The notes under the pieces were generated by a model, which was not told the origin of the DNA, did no database searches, and saw nothing but the letters and a program-made list of their open reading frames with translations. A DNA stretch of 64,000 nt from Polytrichum commune. Lineage: Eukaryota; Streptophyta; Polytrichopsida; Polytrichales; Polytrichaceae. The position numbers were made by a program, and so were the translations under genes. The stretch is from contig OX485803.1 in assembly GCA_950295325.1 (NCBI GenBank), forward strand, positions 44,595,554 to 44,659,553, read 5' to 3'. The stretch's first letter is position 1, and each line of letters starts with the position of its first letter. This document shows, piece after piece, positions 1 to 11,900 of this stretch.

Positions 1-598
1 GAATTTAGTATGGTGCATGCTCAATAGTTGGAATGTGAATGCAATTGTTTAGTTCATGTTGAAGCTAGCAACAATCTTAAAGATCGTGATGGCCCCTAAA
101 CCTCATGCTACTTTTGCGCTTTGTGATGGTAGAGAAAGCCATTCATTACATTAATTGCATTTTGTTTGCACCCCAATGTACTTACAATACTAAAAAAAAT
201 GCTACCTATTATGCCAAAATACCACAAGTCTGGGATACTAGTGGGTGTCTTACCAAGTATTTTTCCTCTTCCACAACTCACAAGTTACCGCTCACATGAT
301 AGCATTCCCCATTATTTTACTAAATTAATGCAAATTTAATATACGAGACCCTATATTTTATTGCACATAGTTTCTATAATTTTTGCCAGTGCCCTCTTTG
401 AGGGTCATTGTCAAATCCAAACATATAAAATAAAAACTTGAAAAAAACATCTCCATATTCTAAAACTCTCTAGGATTTTTAAGGTGTTGACAATGAGTAT
501 AACAACAAATCAAAATAAAATGTATTTCTTTTTTTCACATAAAAAATAGTTCTTATATTTTAAGTGTAAGGCCCAAATTTTTAGGTCGTTCATCTAAG
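1..598. other. Intergenic, nothing recognised
   Basis: No gene, RNA or repeat with defined borders could be recognised here. The DNA is AT-rich with short A and T runs. It ends at the left target duplication (GAACCATG, 599-606) of the hAT element that follows. Confidence 0.6.
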
Positions 599-606
599 GA
601 ACCATG

Positions 607-2218
607 CAGTGTATATGTTTGACAAAGTTTTTGCAAGTTTTTCTCTTTTGACACGCAAAAACTTGCACAAAAAAAAAAATGCACGTCAGTTGACACGCAC
701 AATCTAGAAATTGACACGTACTGTGACTTGTGAAGAAAAAAACCACACGTCAATTGACACACTAGAAATTGAAATGACACATATTACTTGAGTACTATAA
801 AGTGCAACTCAAGTATCCGGAAAACATAACCCATAACAGTAGGAGAACTTCCTACACCCACTCACATACTTAAGTTCAACTTTGCTCTTGCAATTTCCTT
901 TCTAACCGGGAGCTAAGACGGTGATTGGAGAGCAAGACTAACTAGGAACATGGAGAGGCAAATGTTTGTATCACCGTGGTGCTTGCACATCCTCCACTCC
1001 ATATGAGTTTTTTCTTGCTTCCAACCAATGTGAGTTTTTCTTGCTTTCAACCAAAGTTGTTTTGAGCAATTCCCTTTGAATCGCAAAGCTCCCTTGTTGA
1101 AAGCATTTGAATCCCTTTGAGCTTTCTTGGAGTTGGAGAGGCTTCTTATTGCAAAAATGACGCAAAATTGGCACGAAGATCATCGCCTGCTTTCAGTTAG
1201 GATTGATTGTAGCGCACTTTGTTCTAGAGTGAATTGTTCTATTGGGATAATTAACCTGTAATTATGAAGTTGTGATTGTTTATCACGTCATTTTTTATCC
1301 GGGAATGGTCCTATGTTTGGTCGTACAAGCACGAAGTTGGGAAAATTCTTGAGGGAATCTGCAGAAAATCTTCAATTGAGTTATGAAAATAATATAGGAG
1401 ATCGTATTATTCATGCATTGACAACCGATGGGCCCAATGAACTACAACAATGCGTATTGTTGGGTGCATCTTATGTGCAAAGAGTTGTTCATGCTTTGAA
1501 CGATCGTTTCCCAGACCTTCCAATATTCAATGCGGCCAAACTTTTCAGCCCTCGTAATTATCCAAGCGATGATAGTGACCGAATCACAAATACCGTATTG
1601 TGGCTCAAAATGATATTGTTGAAGGTTCAATACACTGAAGAAGAGAGTGGCATGTGTAAGGGAGAGCTCTTGGAATTTACGGAAACACTTCGACATGAGT
1701 GTGAGAACAAAACGATATTTGAGGCTTGGCACATATGTGGTAGCGATTTGCAATGGCACACACATTGGCCTAAACTTATGCAACTTTGGCAAAAAAATAT
1801 ACTCATTCCATCCAGTATAGCTATTTGTGAGAGAGGATTTTCCAAACAAAATGCAATCAAAAGCCACTTGCGTAATAGGTTGAACTTGAAGACCCTTGAT
1901 GCTCTTATGCGAGTTTCTCTTTGTGGGCTTGAAGTGAATGCAATGGATTGGGCTACCATCTTCAACATTTGGAGAAACATGCGAGACCGAAGGATACTTA
2001 CGCTCAATTGATAGTTTTTTTTTTGGTTACAAATCAAGTTTGTTTTTTATTATTCAAAATATTAGTTTTCTAAAATATTTTGTAAGCCAAAAATTGAGGT
2101 GACATTTTGGAATAAAATGTAGATGTCAATTGACATTCATTTTTTCTTTTGAAAACGTCACGTGACACTTTGGATTTGAGGTTGAATGTCACATGAAATT
2201 TGTCAAACATACACACTG
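607..2218 (+). mobile_element. Complete non-autonomous hAT element with 8-bp target duplication
   Basis: The left end reads CAGTGTATATGTTTGACAAA (607-626). The right end (2199-2218) is its reverse complement with one mismatch. GAACCATG is perfectly duplicated at 599-606 and 2219-2226. An 8-bp duplication and CAGTG termini are the hAT signature, and the open frame inside has the hAT C-terminal dimerisation region. Subterminal DNA on both sides is rich in TTGACACG- and GTCAATTGAC-like motifs, as expected of transposase-binding sites. At 1612 bp with only the C-terminal third of a transposase, it is probably an internal-deletion derivative needing a helper enzyme. The clean duplication and single TIR mismatch suggest fairly recent insertion. 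Confidence 0.9.
1313..2011 (+). CDS. hAT transposase C-terminal fragment (dimerisation domain)
   Basis: Open frame of 232 codons inside the hAT element. The first half has the helical spacer seen in ZNF862-like hAT proteins (about residues 50-110, including FPDLPIFNAAKLFSP). The second half has the dimerisation block: WPKLMQLWQ, then SIAICERGFSKQNAIKSHLRNRL and LDALMRVSLCG (about residues 150-205). The BED zinc finger and the RNase-H-like catalytic Asp residues are absent, so the product cannot catalyse transposition alone. The 5' 530 bp of the element is non-coding and holds a TATAAA-like stretch near 795. The start is simply the first ATG of the frame; an upstream spliced exon is possible. 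A related relic lies at 36.8-38.3 kb. Confidence 0.75.
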   Translation: MFGRTSTKLGKFLRESAENLQLSYENNIGDRIIHALTTDGPNELQQCVLLGASYVQRVVHALNDRFPDLPIFNAAKLFSPRNYPSDDSDRITNTVLWLKMILLKVQYTEEESGMCKGELLEFTETLRHECENKTIFEAWHICGSDLQWHTHWPKLMQLWQKNILIPSSIAICERGFSKQNAIKSHLRNRLNLKTLDALMRVSLCGLEVNAMDWATIFNIWRNMRDRRILTLN

Positions 2219-2879
2219 GAACCATGTATCAAAAAAAGGTCCGATATATTTCCGAATATGAAAGCTATTTTCTCCATCAAAATTTGACCAATTTTCTATG
2301 AAGAGTTTTTCCTTGACTCTTCCATGCAAGAACTACATAAATGCCCTATAGCAAAACAAGTTATACCACTCCATATTGCACTAAAATGCAAGGTTTGCAT
2401 CTCAGACGGCAAGGTTGACTTTGTTGTTAACCATCCTATCCAATTTGAAACCATGTATCAAAAAAGGGTCCGATATATTTCCCAATATGAAAGTTATTTG
2501 CTCCGTCAAAATTTGACCAATTTTTCCTTGACTCTTCTATGCAAGAACTACATAAATGCCACACATCAGAACAAGTTATACCACATCATGTTGCACTAAA
2601 ATACAAGGTTTGCGTCTCAGACGGCAAGGTTGGCTTTGTTGTTAACCATCCTATCCAATTTGAAACCATGTATCAAAAAAGGGTCCGATATATTTCCCAA
2701 TATGAAAGCTATTTGCTCCGTCAAAATTTGACCAATTTTTTTCCTTGACTCTTCTATGCAAGAACTACATAAGTGCCACACAGCAAAACAAGTTATACCA
2801 CATCATGTTGCACTAAAATACAAGGTTTGCATCTCAGACGGCAAGGTTGACTTTGTTGTTAACCATCCTATCCAATTTG
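2219..2879 (+). repeat. Tandem repeat, three units of ~215-229 bp
   Basis: Three head-to-tail units begin with ACCATGTATCAAAA at 2221, 2450 and 2665 (229, 215 and 215 bp). The first unit is the most diverged; the second and third are nearly identical. Each unit is open for about 70 codons (peptide starting MQELHKC), but the period is not a multiple of three, so this is a by-product of the repeat and not a gene. The array starts exactly at the right target duplication of the hAT element. Its left part may therefore have been lost, or the element landed at its edge. Confidence 0.9.
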
Positions 2880-3354
2880 ACGGGATGGGACAGGACGGCC
2901 ATCACCGTTCATGCATGACAAAATTTGAACAACAATATTTGTAAACAATTTTAACCAACCAGTCAACTTTACTAATCGTCTTGATTGGTTGACCTGAAAA
3001 TTCAAATCGCCTTGATTATAAATTTGATTGACCGAAGTTTCTTTCAATTTTTTCAAATTGACCAGTCCAACTAGCATGAAGTAAATTGATTTGCATATAT
3101 GACCAGTTAATCAATCATCTCATTTTATTTTTGGGTGAGACTAGTCCACCATGATAATGGACTAGTTGGGCCAACTTTTGGAACTTGGATTGAACAATTT
3201 GTTAACATGGAGCATTCTGATTATTCTATTTCTCCCATATGTGGAAAATAAATCACACATGTTCAATGTGATGAAAATAAATTACGCATTTGATAAATAC
3301 CTCCACTACATGAACAAAATATAAATCACAAACTAAATTGGAAATTATTACAGA
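2880..3354. other. Intergenic, nothing recognised
   Basis: AT-rich DNA with a run of GACC/GGTC-type words (2950-3120), such as repeated TTGACC and CTAGTC, but no border, gene or RNA can be defined. Confidence 0.5.
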
Positions 3355-3838
3355 CAAAATTCACTTTCACTTTCTGATGAGAAAGTCATTGGGTTTTTTT
3401 TTCATTCATAGCATGTAGCTCAATGATTGTATCAAACAAACAAAGACAAAAAACCAATAAAAGTTAGTTACAATCCGGAGAAAAAGACTCAAGGAACCCC
3501 ATGAGCACTCCCAGAGAATCTAGTTTTGTAAAAACCTAGAACCCAGATGAAGAATGAAGAAGGTAGTCATTAAGGACTATGACCATACGACAACGATGGA
3601 TGAAAACGTGAATTGGATGAAACTAACACATCCATTGTCAATTTTTGTCTCTAAACCTTAAGGCCCCCTTTTGTACATCTATTTATTTGCAAGGAACTAA
3701 TAGCCTCTCTAGATGTACACACTAGAGAAGAAGACCTCTCCCTTATGCATGCAATATACTCTAATGCCTCAAATAATACCCCTTTTGGCACTCACATCAG
3801 TTGGTACGTGGTATGAAGAGTCCACCCCCCGGGGATGG
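3355..3838 (-). repeat. Dispersed repeat, copy A (inverted partner at 34.2-34.7 kb)
   Basis: This stretch matches 34185-34685 in reverse complement over about 480 bp, moderately diverged. Shared landmarks include GTAAAAACCTAGAACCCA, CATACGACAACRATGGA, CCCTTTTGTACATCTA and the CCCCCGGGG end. No protein, TIR or target duplication was found. It could be a solo LTR or the 3' end of a retroelement. The element type is unknown; the homology between the copies is plain. Confidence 0.7.
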
Positions 3839-4040
3839 ACAAGACAAACATGATGGAACAACCTTGTTATAATCTCAAGGGGTGCACTCATTCTTAAAAG
3901 TATGGACCCCACGTGGGTGCACAAAAGGGGTATTATTGTGCCTAGGGGTTACAAAATATACATAAGGCATGGGTATTATTTATCCTATCGTTGTCAATAT
4001 ACTAGGTGTATTATTCATATTCTCCTAGTTGTATTTCTAC

Positions 4041-4940
4041 CTTTAGGCCCATAGTCAATTATAATGAAGTGGGTGATCTACAAGAGGTCCAAAATGAATA
4101 TTTCATCCAATATGCGAGTTGGATGATAATCCCACATTGTCCAAGGATAGGTTCACTACAATCAAGTACAACATGCCATATGTCGAACCTAAGGTACAAC
4201 AATCTAGAGCCAGGGATAACGATTACTCATTGAAATTGAGATGTGATTATGCAGTATCATTTGTCTCTCAAGCAATAGGAATAGAAAATATCAAGTCAAC
4301 TAAAACATTGACCACCAAGACTTTGTATTTGGGAAGGATCTATAAGATGCGCCACAAAATTGGCAACATGGGGATTGAGTATCGACAACTAATTGACCTC
4401 TACAACCAGCTTTCCAGTATGAAAATAAGGTTATGTTGGTATCAAAACAAAAATGGGTCAATGCGGACCTACGATTCGACAAATCATTTGATGGTAGAGT
4501 TAGAAACCATCATTGCATTGGCTATAATGACTTATACTGTAAAAACAACTACCGTAACACCATAGCAGGTTCGTTCTTAAATAATTCCAAAAAAAAAAAC
4601 GAAAAAAATCAGAAATTCCAGGCCATGAAGAACGAAATTATGGAATATTATATTATGAAAAGAACGAAAATCCAGAAAGTTGGGTGAAGCAGACTCTGTT
4701 GAAAAAATCAATTTAAGTTGTCATCCCGGTACATCTACTCTGTTCCAGGACGAATTATTTTTTTTCCTCAAAATAGAAGAACGAATTTCAAAAAAATCTA
4801 TTTTTAGCAAACGAACCTTATTTTTTCAAAATAAATAAATATTCGTTCGCCAGGTGATGAACCTGCTATGGTGTTACGGTATGTATGAGGCACATCCAAT
4901 GAATGAACAAGTGTTCAATTATTTCAGTAATGATAAATAA
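4041..4940 (+). pseudogene. Broken gene for an unrecognised protein family, copy 1
   Basis: The main frame opens at 4119 (NPTLSKDR near the start). It aligns along its whole length with the protein at 29.4-30.1 kb. Shared blocks are NPxLSKDR, L(x)LxxDYAVSFV/LGMDCGVYFM, YLGRIYKMRHKIG/WCIGRVQKMRRKVG, and an acidic (D)SxxxxVExII stretch. More family sequence (VNYNEV..., from about 4041) lies in another frame upstream, so there is at least one frameshift. A 328-bp MITE (4552-4879) inserted into the frame and creates the present stop at 4563-4565. If the MITE and one TA are skipped, the frame continues to the stop at 4938-4940 and its C-terminus again resembles copy 2. I do not recognise the family and assign no function. 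Confidence 0.6.
4552..4879. mobile_element. 328-bp MITE, TA-flanked, CCGTAACACC termini
   Basis: The ends CCGTAACACCATAGCAGGTT and their exact reverse complement enclose an AT-rich core of A and T runs. TA flanks both sides (4550-4551 and 4880-4881), as in Tc1/mariner-type insertions. The terminal CCGTA is shared with the larger TA-flanked element at 27.5-28.7 kb. It is non-coding. It interrupts the unrecognised gene copy 1, so it is younger than that gene's arrival. Confidence 0.8.
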
Positions 4941-5599
4941 ATATGTCTTGTTAAGAGTAGTTTAACCATATGATATTTCTGGCATATATACATAATTGGT
5001 TTTTATATGATTCATTTATTTCTCACTTGTCTATGTATTCAAGGGGATTTCCTAGTGTACATATATCATTTTTAAAAGACAGAAAATCTTGTATATTAAG
5101 AGTATTCAGGGTCATGCACGCACGTGGTTCGTTGCTCTCACAAATGAGTGCACTCCCCATGGTTATAATGCACTATAAGTAAATAAAACCTTCACAAGAG
5201 TTGCCTACCTAGGGACCTTATGTGCCACCATTAGTTCAATGTCATAATCCACCATTCATTTTATAGAGTTTGGACCACACTAATTGTAAGCACCCACACT
5301 TCACCAAGCAATGTGGACTACAATGACCTTTGTATTTTTTATTTATTTTAAATCATGTCTACCTTATAGTATCTTATGTAAAGAGCATGAGAATTTCAGT
5401 GTTCAAACTAGGGTATATAAGGAAGTCGATCACTTACACCAATTAACTTGCCCAAATGTCATAAGGGATTGGACCAATGTCACCATATTGCACTACACCA
5501 AGCCACAAGTGTCATAAGGATTTTTGACATTAGCATTATGAGGTCATTGAATCCATGTAAATAATCTTGGCAATATGTCATGTGGTAAGAACCACCTCG
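4941..5599. other. Intergenic, nothing recognised
   Basis: AT-rich sequence without a supportable gene. The word CACTACACCAAGCCAC and similar phrases near 5490-5500 hint at old repeat debris but define no element. Confidence 0.5.
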
Positions 5600-5920
5600 C
5601 TACACTAAATAGGATGTTTATTTAGTGTTTGATTATATCTAATGTGTTTACCACCCTACCTGCTCAACACTAATTTTCAATCCTTTGATAATTAGTGCTA
5701 GAAGATTTGCTAGAAGATATGTTGGAATCCTCCATTTATCATTGTTATTATTTTTTTCATATCCTTACTAACACTAAATTCAGACATGTAACTCGCACAT
5801 ATTACCATAGTTGATGTTTAGTGTTTGAGTTTACATTTGATTACTTTCATAGGGTTATTGATATTTAGTGTATGCGTTCGTATTTAGTGTATCAAACACT
5901 AAATATCCTATTTAGTGTAG
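5600..5920. mobile_element. 321-bp MITE-like element with CTACACTAAATAGGAT ends
   Basis: The left end CTACACTAAATAGGAT (5600-5615) and its exact reverse complement (5905-5920) enclose about 290 bp. TTTAGTGT/ACACTAAA words recur inside both halves, a typical subterminal motif pattern. No convincing target duplication is visible, so the superfamily is undetermined. A 76-bp stretch at 20533-20608 has similar ends and is probably a deletion derivative. Confidence 0.6.
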
Positions 5921-8900
5921 TGTGCACAATGCATCACACCATGCCACTTGTGATTTTGTTGATCATACATCCTCCACTCTAATATGAAGGTATTTAAAAT
6001 GAACATGATCCGCTCTATATGTATTATCCACAAAAGGTAGAAACAACACTATTTAGAGGAGTGGCCATTACCACTAAAGAGGTGGTTGTGGTTGTGGTCA
6101 TGGTGAATCACCACGATCAACCCTCAAACGTTTTCTCATTCCCACGTGTGTTTGTGAATTTGCTAGTGGTTGTGGTTCATTAGCAATTATTGTGCTTTTT
6201 TCATGGAAATAAAACCGAAGAGAATAATTCACAACCAAAATCACAATCACAACCACTCCCAGTGTAAACAACCATGAATTCAAAGGGGCCTTAAAGAAAA
6301 CATCAGAACTGGTCTATCTCACCACGACATCATAGCTTTACCTTTTGCCCGTTTCAAGATTTTTATTTGTGGTTCCAACATGTATTATATTTTTGAGTAT
6401 TCAAGACCTAGCAAATGAAAAGTGCTCTTCAAAGAACGCCTTTTATTTGCAACCCTTTGCAAAGTTATGCAAGAGTGTCGTAGTGCAAACCTATGGAAAA
6501 AATGTCTTTTCGAAGTTCATAATGAGAGGAAACTGTCACATATGAGTGTATCTCTCATCCATCCATGCTAACAATATATATCTTGTATAGGTTTGTAATT
6601 GAATCATTTTGCATCTATCCCATTCAACTAATTTGGGGTCTTTAAAGCTAACCCCAACACCAAAGTATTGGCATGAGATGATTTTCAAACTTGGTTTGTT
6701 ACCCACTTTAAGTTTACATTGAATTACAATCATGTTTCAACATTCACCGTTACTTAAGTATTTATTTATCATTCAACAAAATTGTCATTAAGCTTCTCTT
6801 CAAGTTTTCCTCTAACTCAAGTGGGATCACATGTTCCATGATTGTTGGTTGCTAGAATTGGATCACATTCAAGGGGGTCACAATCCAAGCACAAGTGGGA
6901 TGCCTGCTTGGGGGGGGGGGATGCTCTTAAATTCGGTAATTTATCACACGGATGCACAAAAAGGGTAAACATTATGACTATGGCTTACAAAAACATACAG
7001 AGGCTGGGGTGCTAGGGTATTATTTTTCCTTACAATTGTAGATGTGTGCCGTACAACACATTGAAACTTGTACATAGATTTACAACAAGGACATACATAT
7101 ACAATAGATTATAGATATTTAGGATAAATTATCAAAGTGTTTCTATACAAATATCATAGGCCTTGTTTTCACAAGTTCTATATATATTTTTTGGGTTACT
7201 TGAAAAAATTTGTATAAAGGACTATTAAATTGAAGATGATCCACGCATGTGACATTTGTTTTTAATCAAGGGTTCACACCCAAGGCATGTCTGTCACAAT
7301 ATGCTAGACAACTTGGTCTCAACTATGGCTTTTCTCATTCTCATTCTTAGTTGAATGACAATTTAAGCAAATCTAGTGTTAAGATTATGTTAGGTGATAC
7401 GCTTGGAGAGTGACTTGATCAACATGCAATATTATCCAAAAGAGGTTTTTCATTTTTCATTTTTAAACAACCAAGAATCGCAATCTTGTATCCAAAATGG
7501 GACTCTAAGCAGAAGTACATAATCTCTTATAATTAGGTGACAAGAGTATCTCAAGTTTGAATAGGTGTTGCTTCAAAACTTCGATAACATGGTGACAGAG
7601 AATTGTAAAATTCTAAGAAACTTTTTTCGAGTGAAGGAATCTAGGAAGGTAAAAAAGTAAGAATTGTATTTATTTGGGTCCCCTTCAATTTGAATGTATT
7701 GTGAGCATGACTTCAACTTTAAGCATTGATTCCAACTACTCAAAGTCAACCCGACAACAAAAGTAATCTTCAAAAAGCAAGCTACGCCTTTTTCCATCCT
7801 TTTTAATAGCATGACAATCATGGTGAACGTAAATTTTCTTGACCCATGCCATTTTTTCACCCACAATATCAAACATTCAAAACTAAGAATGCAAAATCAA
7901 CACTATACCAAAGACTATAAAATTTGGGTGATATTTCAATCATTTTAAGTTTGAGAATAGACGATTCGTTACTTCACAAGCCACCCTAATTTTGAACCCA
8001 CACGACACGAACTTTGGACCACGGTAATTTTTTGCCCCATAGTGATAGGTGTAAGCGGTGCACCTTTAATCGAGCAAGCCAAATATTCCCAAGGCACACG
8101 TCTTCTCGAAGTATCCACAATAGCTGAGAGAATATTCTCGACTATTATTCAGCTCCTCATTCACGTCATTTAAAGCTTCTAGACAAACGACCTAGTGACC
8201 GCCACACGACAACAATTATTAGCCCACCACCATGCCGACGAAGGGGTGAAACTCTTCTATCACACTCTTTTATAATGCACCCTATTATATTGCATGCTTG
8301 CTCCTTGGAATCGCTAAACTCACACGTGTTGTAGCTAGCGGAGGGGGAATTGGTGACTTGCCAAACCTTTGACTCTCGAGCCATCCCGAGTGTTGAAATA
8401 TGGGCAAGCTTACATGTAAGAAGGTCGATGAGGTGAATGTGGGTAGCTTTCTCAATCGGACACCTATTTTTGGCTCCTAATCGATATTATAGCTGCCCTA
8501 ATTGGGTGGATGAGAAATACATGTTGATTTAGTTGTCACCTTGATGATGTTTAGGTTAGTTGTCTTTGTGAATTCCAATCGAAGGTGTCCTTTCTGATCA
8601 CGAGGTTGGAGTGTGCATCCAACTGTTTCGGGGGAACTTTGATGCGAATGTACCATCCAAGAGTTGTATTGCCGCCTTTGGTATGGTATTGAGGAACTTA
8701 AGAGACTGTTTTGAATTCCACATACCATCCTCAATAATTAGGAGTGCTACCCACTGAGCCCTAACATGCCGGATTTGTGCGGACGAGTCCAGCAAATTAA
8801 GGTAGATATACAGGAAAATGGTGAAAATAAGTTGATTTGGCCGTAAAGAGTGGCGTGAAATTTGTGCGTTGTTTTTCAGAGATGGAGTAGAGGAAATGAT

Positions 8901-11900
8901 GAGGAATGCAAGTTGTTCCATAGTTTTATTCCAAGTAAATAATTAGTTTTATTTTCTCTAGGAGTAAGTCAAACCCCCTACTTGTATTGTAGAGTCTCCC
9001 TAATTTGAGCATCAAAATATCTTACTTTACATACAAATGCACACAAAATGATTAACTCAATGGTACCCAAAAGTGATCACAAGTGGTGTGAAACAACATC
9101 TTATCCGACCAATCATTGCATCCTTTTCAAGCCACCACTTTTATAATTAGTCATTTTAGGTCCACACAAGAATCATTATACCCCTAGTCTAGTGCACCAG
9201 TAGTGGTTATTCACCGTAATCAATTTTTATGCATTAGGAGGTGGCAACTTGGCCAAATTAAGAGGCGGCATGTGGTTGTGAGGTGTTGACCAACTTGTGT
9301 TGTGGGTATTCTATGATGAAAGACCAATTCGGCAACATTTTATCTTACCCAGGACCACTTTAGAGACATGACGCAACCAAATATTGGCTTTAAACTTGGT
9401 TATCATTGTCAAATGACCCATGTAGAATATGCTAAGGATGTCGGCGGCTTACACAATTTTGAATGATGAAAGAGTCCCCCCCCCCCCCCCCCTTATAACA
9501 CTATATTGGGAAGTATAGAATCTTCGATTGCAGAGCCTAGACCAACACCTTCCTCGACTCCAATTTCAATGATTTCAAATTCTTTGGTCTTGCTTGGCAA
9601 TTGCTAAGTTAACCTGCTCAAGCTTCTAATGCTCGAATCCATCGGTTGGATGATTCCACAAGGTTGGAGGTGTCCACATTAGCCTCATGTACCTTATGAT
9701 TGATTGCACACAAGAGCTCCAAGACCTACTTACAATTGAAATTTGGGCAAGCTTGAGGAGCCTACAACACATGATTGAACTACACTATTTATAGTATTTA
9801 TTGTCACATGCCTAATAGTGTCATTTACCCTATTTTGAGGCATATCCTAAGTTACACTAATGACAAAAACTTCATCATTAGTGTCACCTCATGACATTTG
9901 GCATTCAAGTGCGCTTACTAATATCTACGCATGAGTTTGTTCAATAGTCTTATGAGGTGTATGTTTATGTTACACAATGATCTACAAGTTCATTAAAGTT
10001 TACACGATGACATTGGCATTAGTATGCTCAAGAATATCTTCCTTTTTGTTCCAAAATTTAAACACATGACAATTGCCATTAGTATGTTCATTAATATTTT
10101 CCCCTTGCATAATATGTTGCAAAACCATCTTCTCAAGTATCAGATCAATGTGCTATGCTAGATGTCATCATTTAAATAAATTTTCATTATAAAAAGCTAC
10201 TTATGTTGACGAGTAGTATCATGTTGATAATTAGCGCACGTGATACTTTGAGACCTCTAGGCATCTAATTTAGACCCTTTCGCAAATAGTTTACATGACA
10301 CTAAATACCATAAACGGTGTAGCACAACCTTGGAGGTTTATAATGATGCGAGAATCATTCACAATTCACACGCACACCACTACAGTATATATTGATTTGG
10401 TGTCACATTAACATATTATTCTTCAACAAAGATCTATTTCTTCTCTTCCTAGAGAATCAAGATGGGTAGATGTTGGGATCATAGAAAGAGAATGTAGGAT
10501 GAGAACAATTGACTATGGTTGAAGAATGTTATGAAAATGGAAGACTTGCCATGTTAATGAAAGTGGTCTTCGTGACTTCTTTTGTTGTAGCAAATATGTC
10601 TTACCAACTTTTTTGCTTGCCACATAGAGATTGCAAGATTGTTTACTTTGATTGATGATGAATAGTAGACAACATTAGGATGGTTGACATATATGTATCA
10701 TCCGAGTCACTTTGTGTTAATCAAACATGTCAACCATCCACATGAAACCAAACATTAAGTAATTTAAGACATAAGCATGAATTTTGGACGTAATGAAATT
10801 GAGTACATTTAGCAATATCTCATTCTATCATTGCTCCTATGATAGAAGTGACTCAAACGGATGTGATGTGAACAACATTTCTTGCATGAACTTTGTATTA
10901 TTGGTGAAAAATACACATCTACCATGGTATTTCCACCACACTACTTCTCAAAGTATGTGTAATTAGGGATTCCATCATTTGCTTCCGATTGTCTCCTCAC
11001 AAAAAAAAGACAATCTTCAAATGTACCAATAGCCAAAATGATATGCATCTCTCATTTTTAGACATAGTTTTTGTTCACATTTACTTTTATCATAGTTATG
11101 CCCTCTATTAGTGGCAGGTTGTGCCTTGACATGCCACCCATCATTGTTGGTGTGGTCATGTCATTAGATAATCTACCAAGACGCAGAAATACTAATCGTT
11201 AAATTGTAATTTCTTAGCACTAAAAACTAATCTTAATAAAGGTAGATGATGCTAAACCCAACACCCCACACAAACCAACACCCACAAATCTTGCACAATA
11301 GGTACACAATGGTTTAGAAAATGGCCACTGCCTTAACACCAACTCATGTTTTGGTTTGGGTCATATTTCCAAACCCTTATCACATTGGACATGGATTTCA
11401 AATAAGACATATTTTGGTGCATCAGACCCCCTTGTCAATTGCTAATGTGAACAATTTTAAGTTTAATCTAATTTAGTATCTATGCTCTCTGCTTAAAGTG
11501 ACGATTTTAACACCATCTACCTTTCACTTATCTCTATAGGGCCGGAGGGTACACTCACCATATCACTTGAGTTGAACAACTCCAAAACATGATGAAGTTG
11601 TGAAGGTGTAAGGAACTAGCTTGCACCCGTCCAAATGAATTAACATCTTGGATGAACCCACCCCATACACCCATACAATCATATATCCATGCCCGTGCGT
11701 ACCCACCATATGTGTGTATGCCCATGTCCATGCTCATAAGTCCCCTCTGACCTACCACCATATCCACATGCTCCCATGGAGCACGTCAAGAAAAGAATGT
11801 TGTTTTCCCCTTTTTAGTAAAGTTATCCTACTTTGTCCTATTGTTCATTCCATGCCGCCACCTTAGCTCCATGAACGCCACCTCCCCCTAATTTCCCCCA

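Noticed and set aside
2324-2944. Repeated MQELHKC open frames as a gene family
   Set aside because: The frames are a by-product of a tandem DNA repeat whose period is not divisible by three.
6053-6290. Additional Tourist MITE suggested by GTGGTTGTG/CACAACCAC and GGGGCC-TTA
   Set aside because: Only the right border looks plausible; the left end does not match it, so no element was called.
8000-8400. Possible hAT dimerisation fragment
   Set aside because: Translated peptides did not align convincingly with the family blocks seen at 1.3 and 38 kb.
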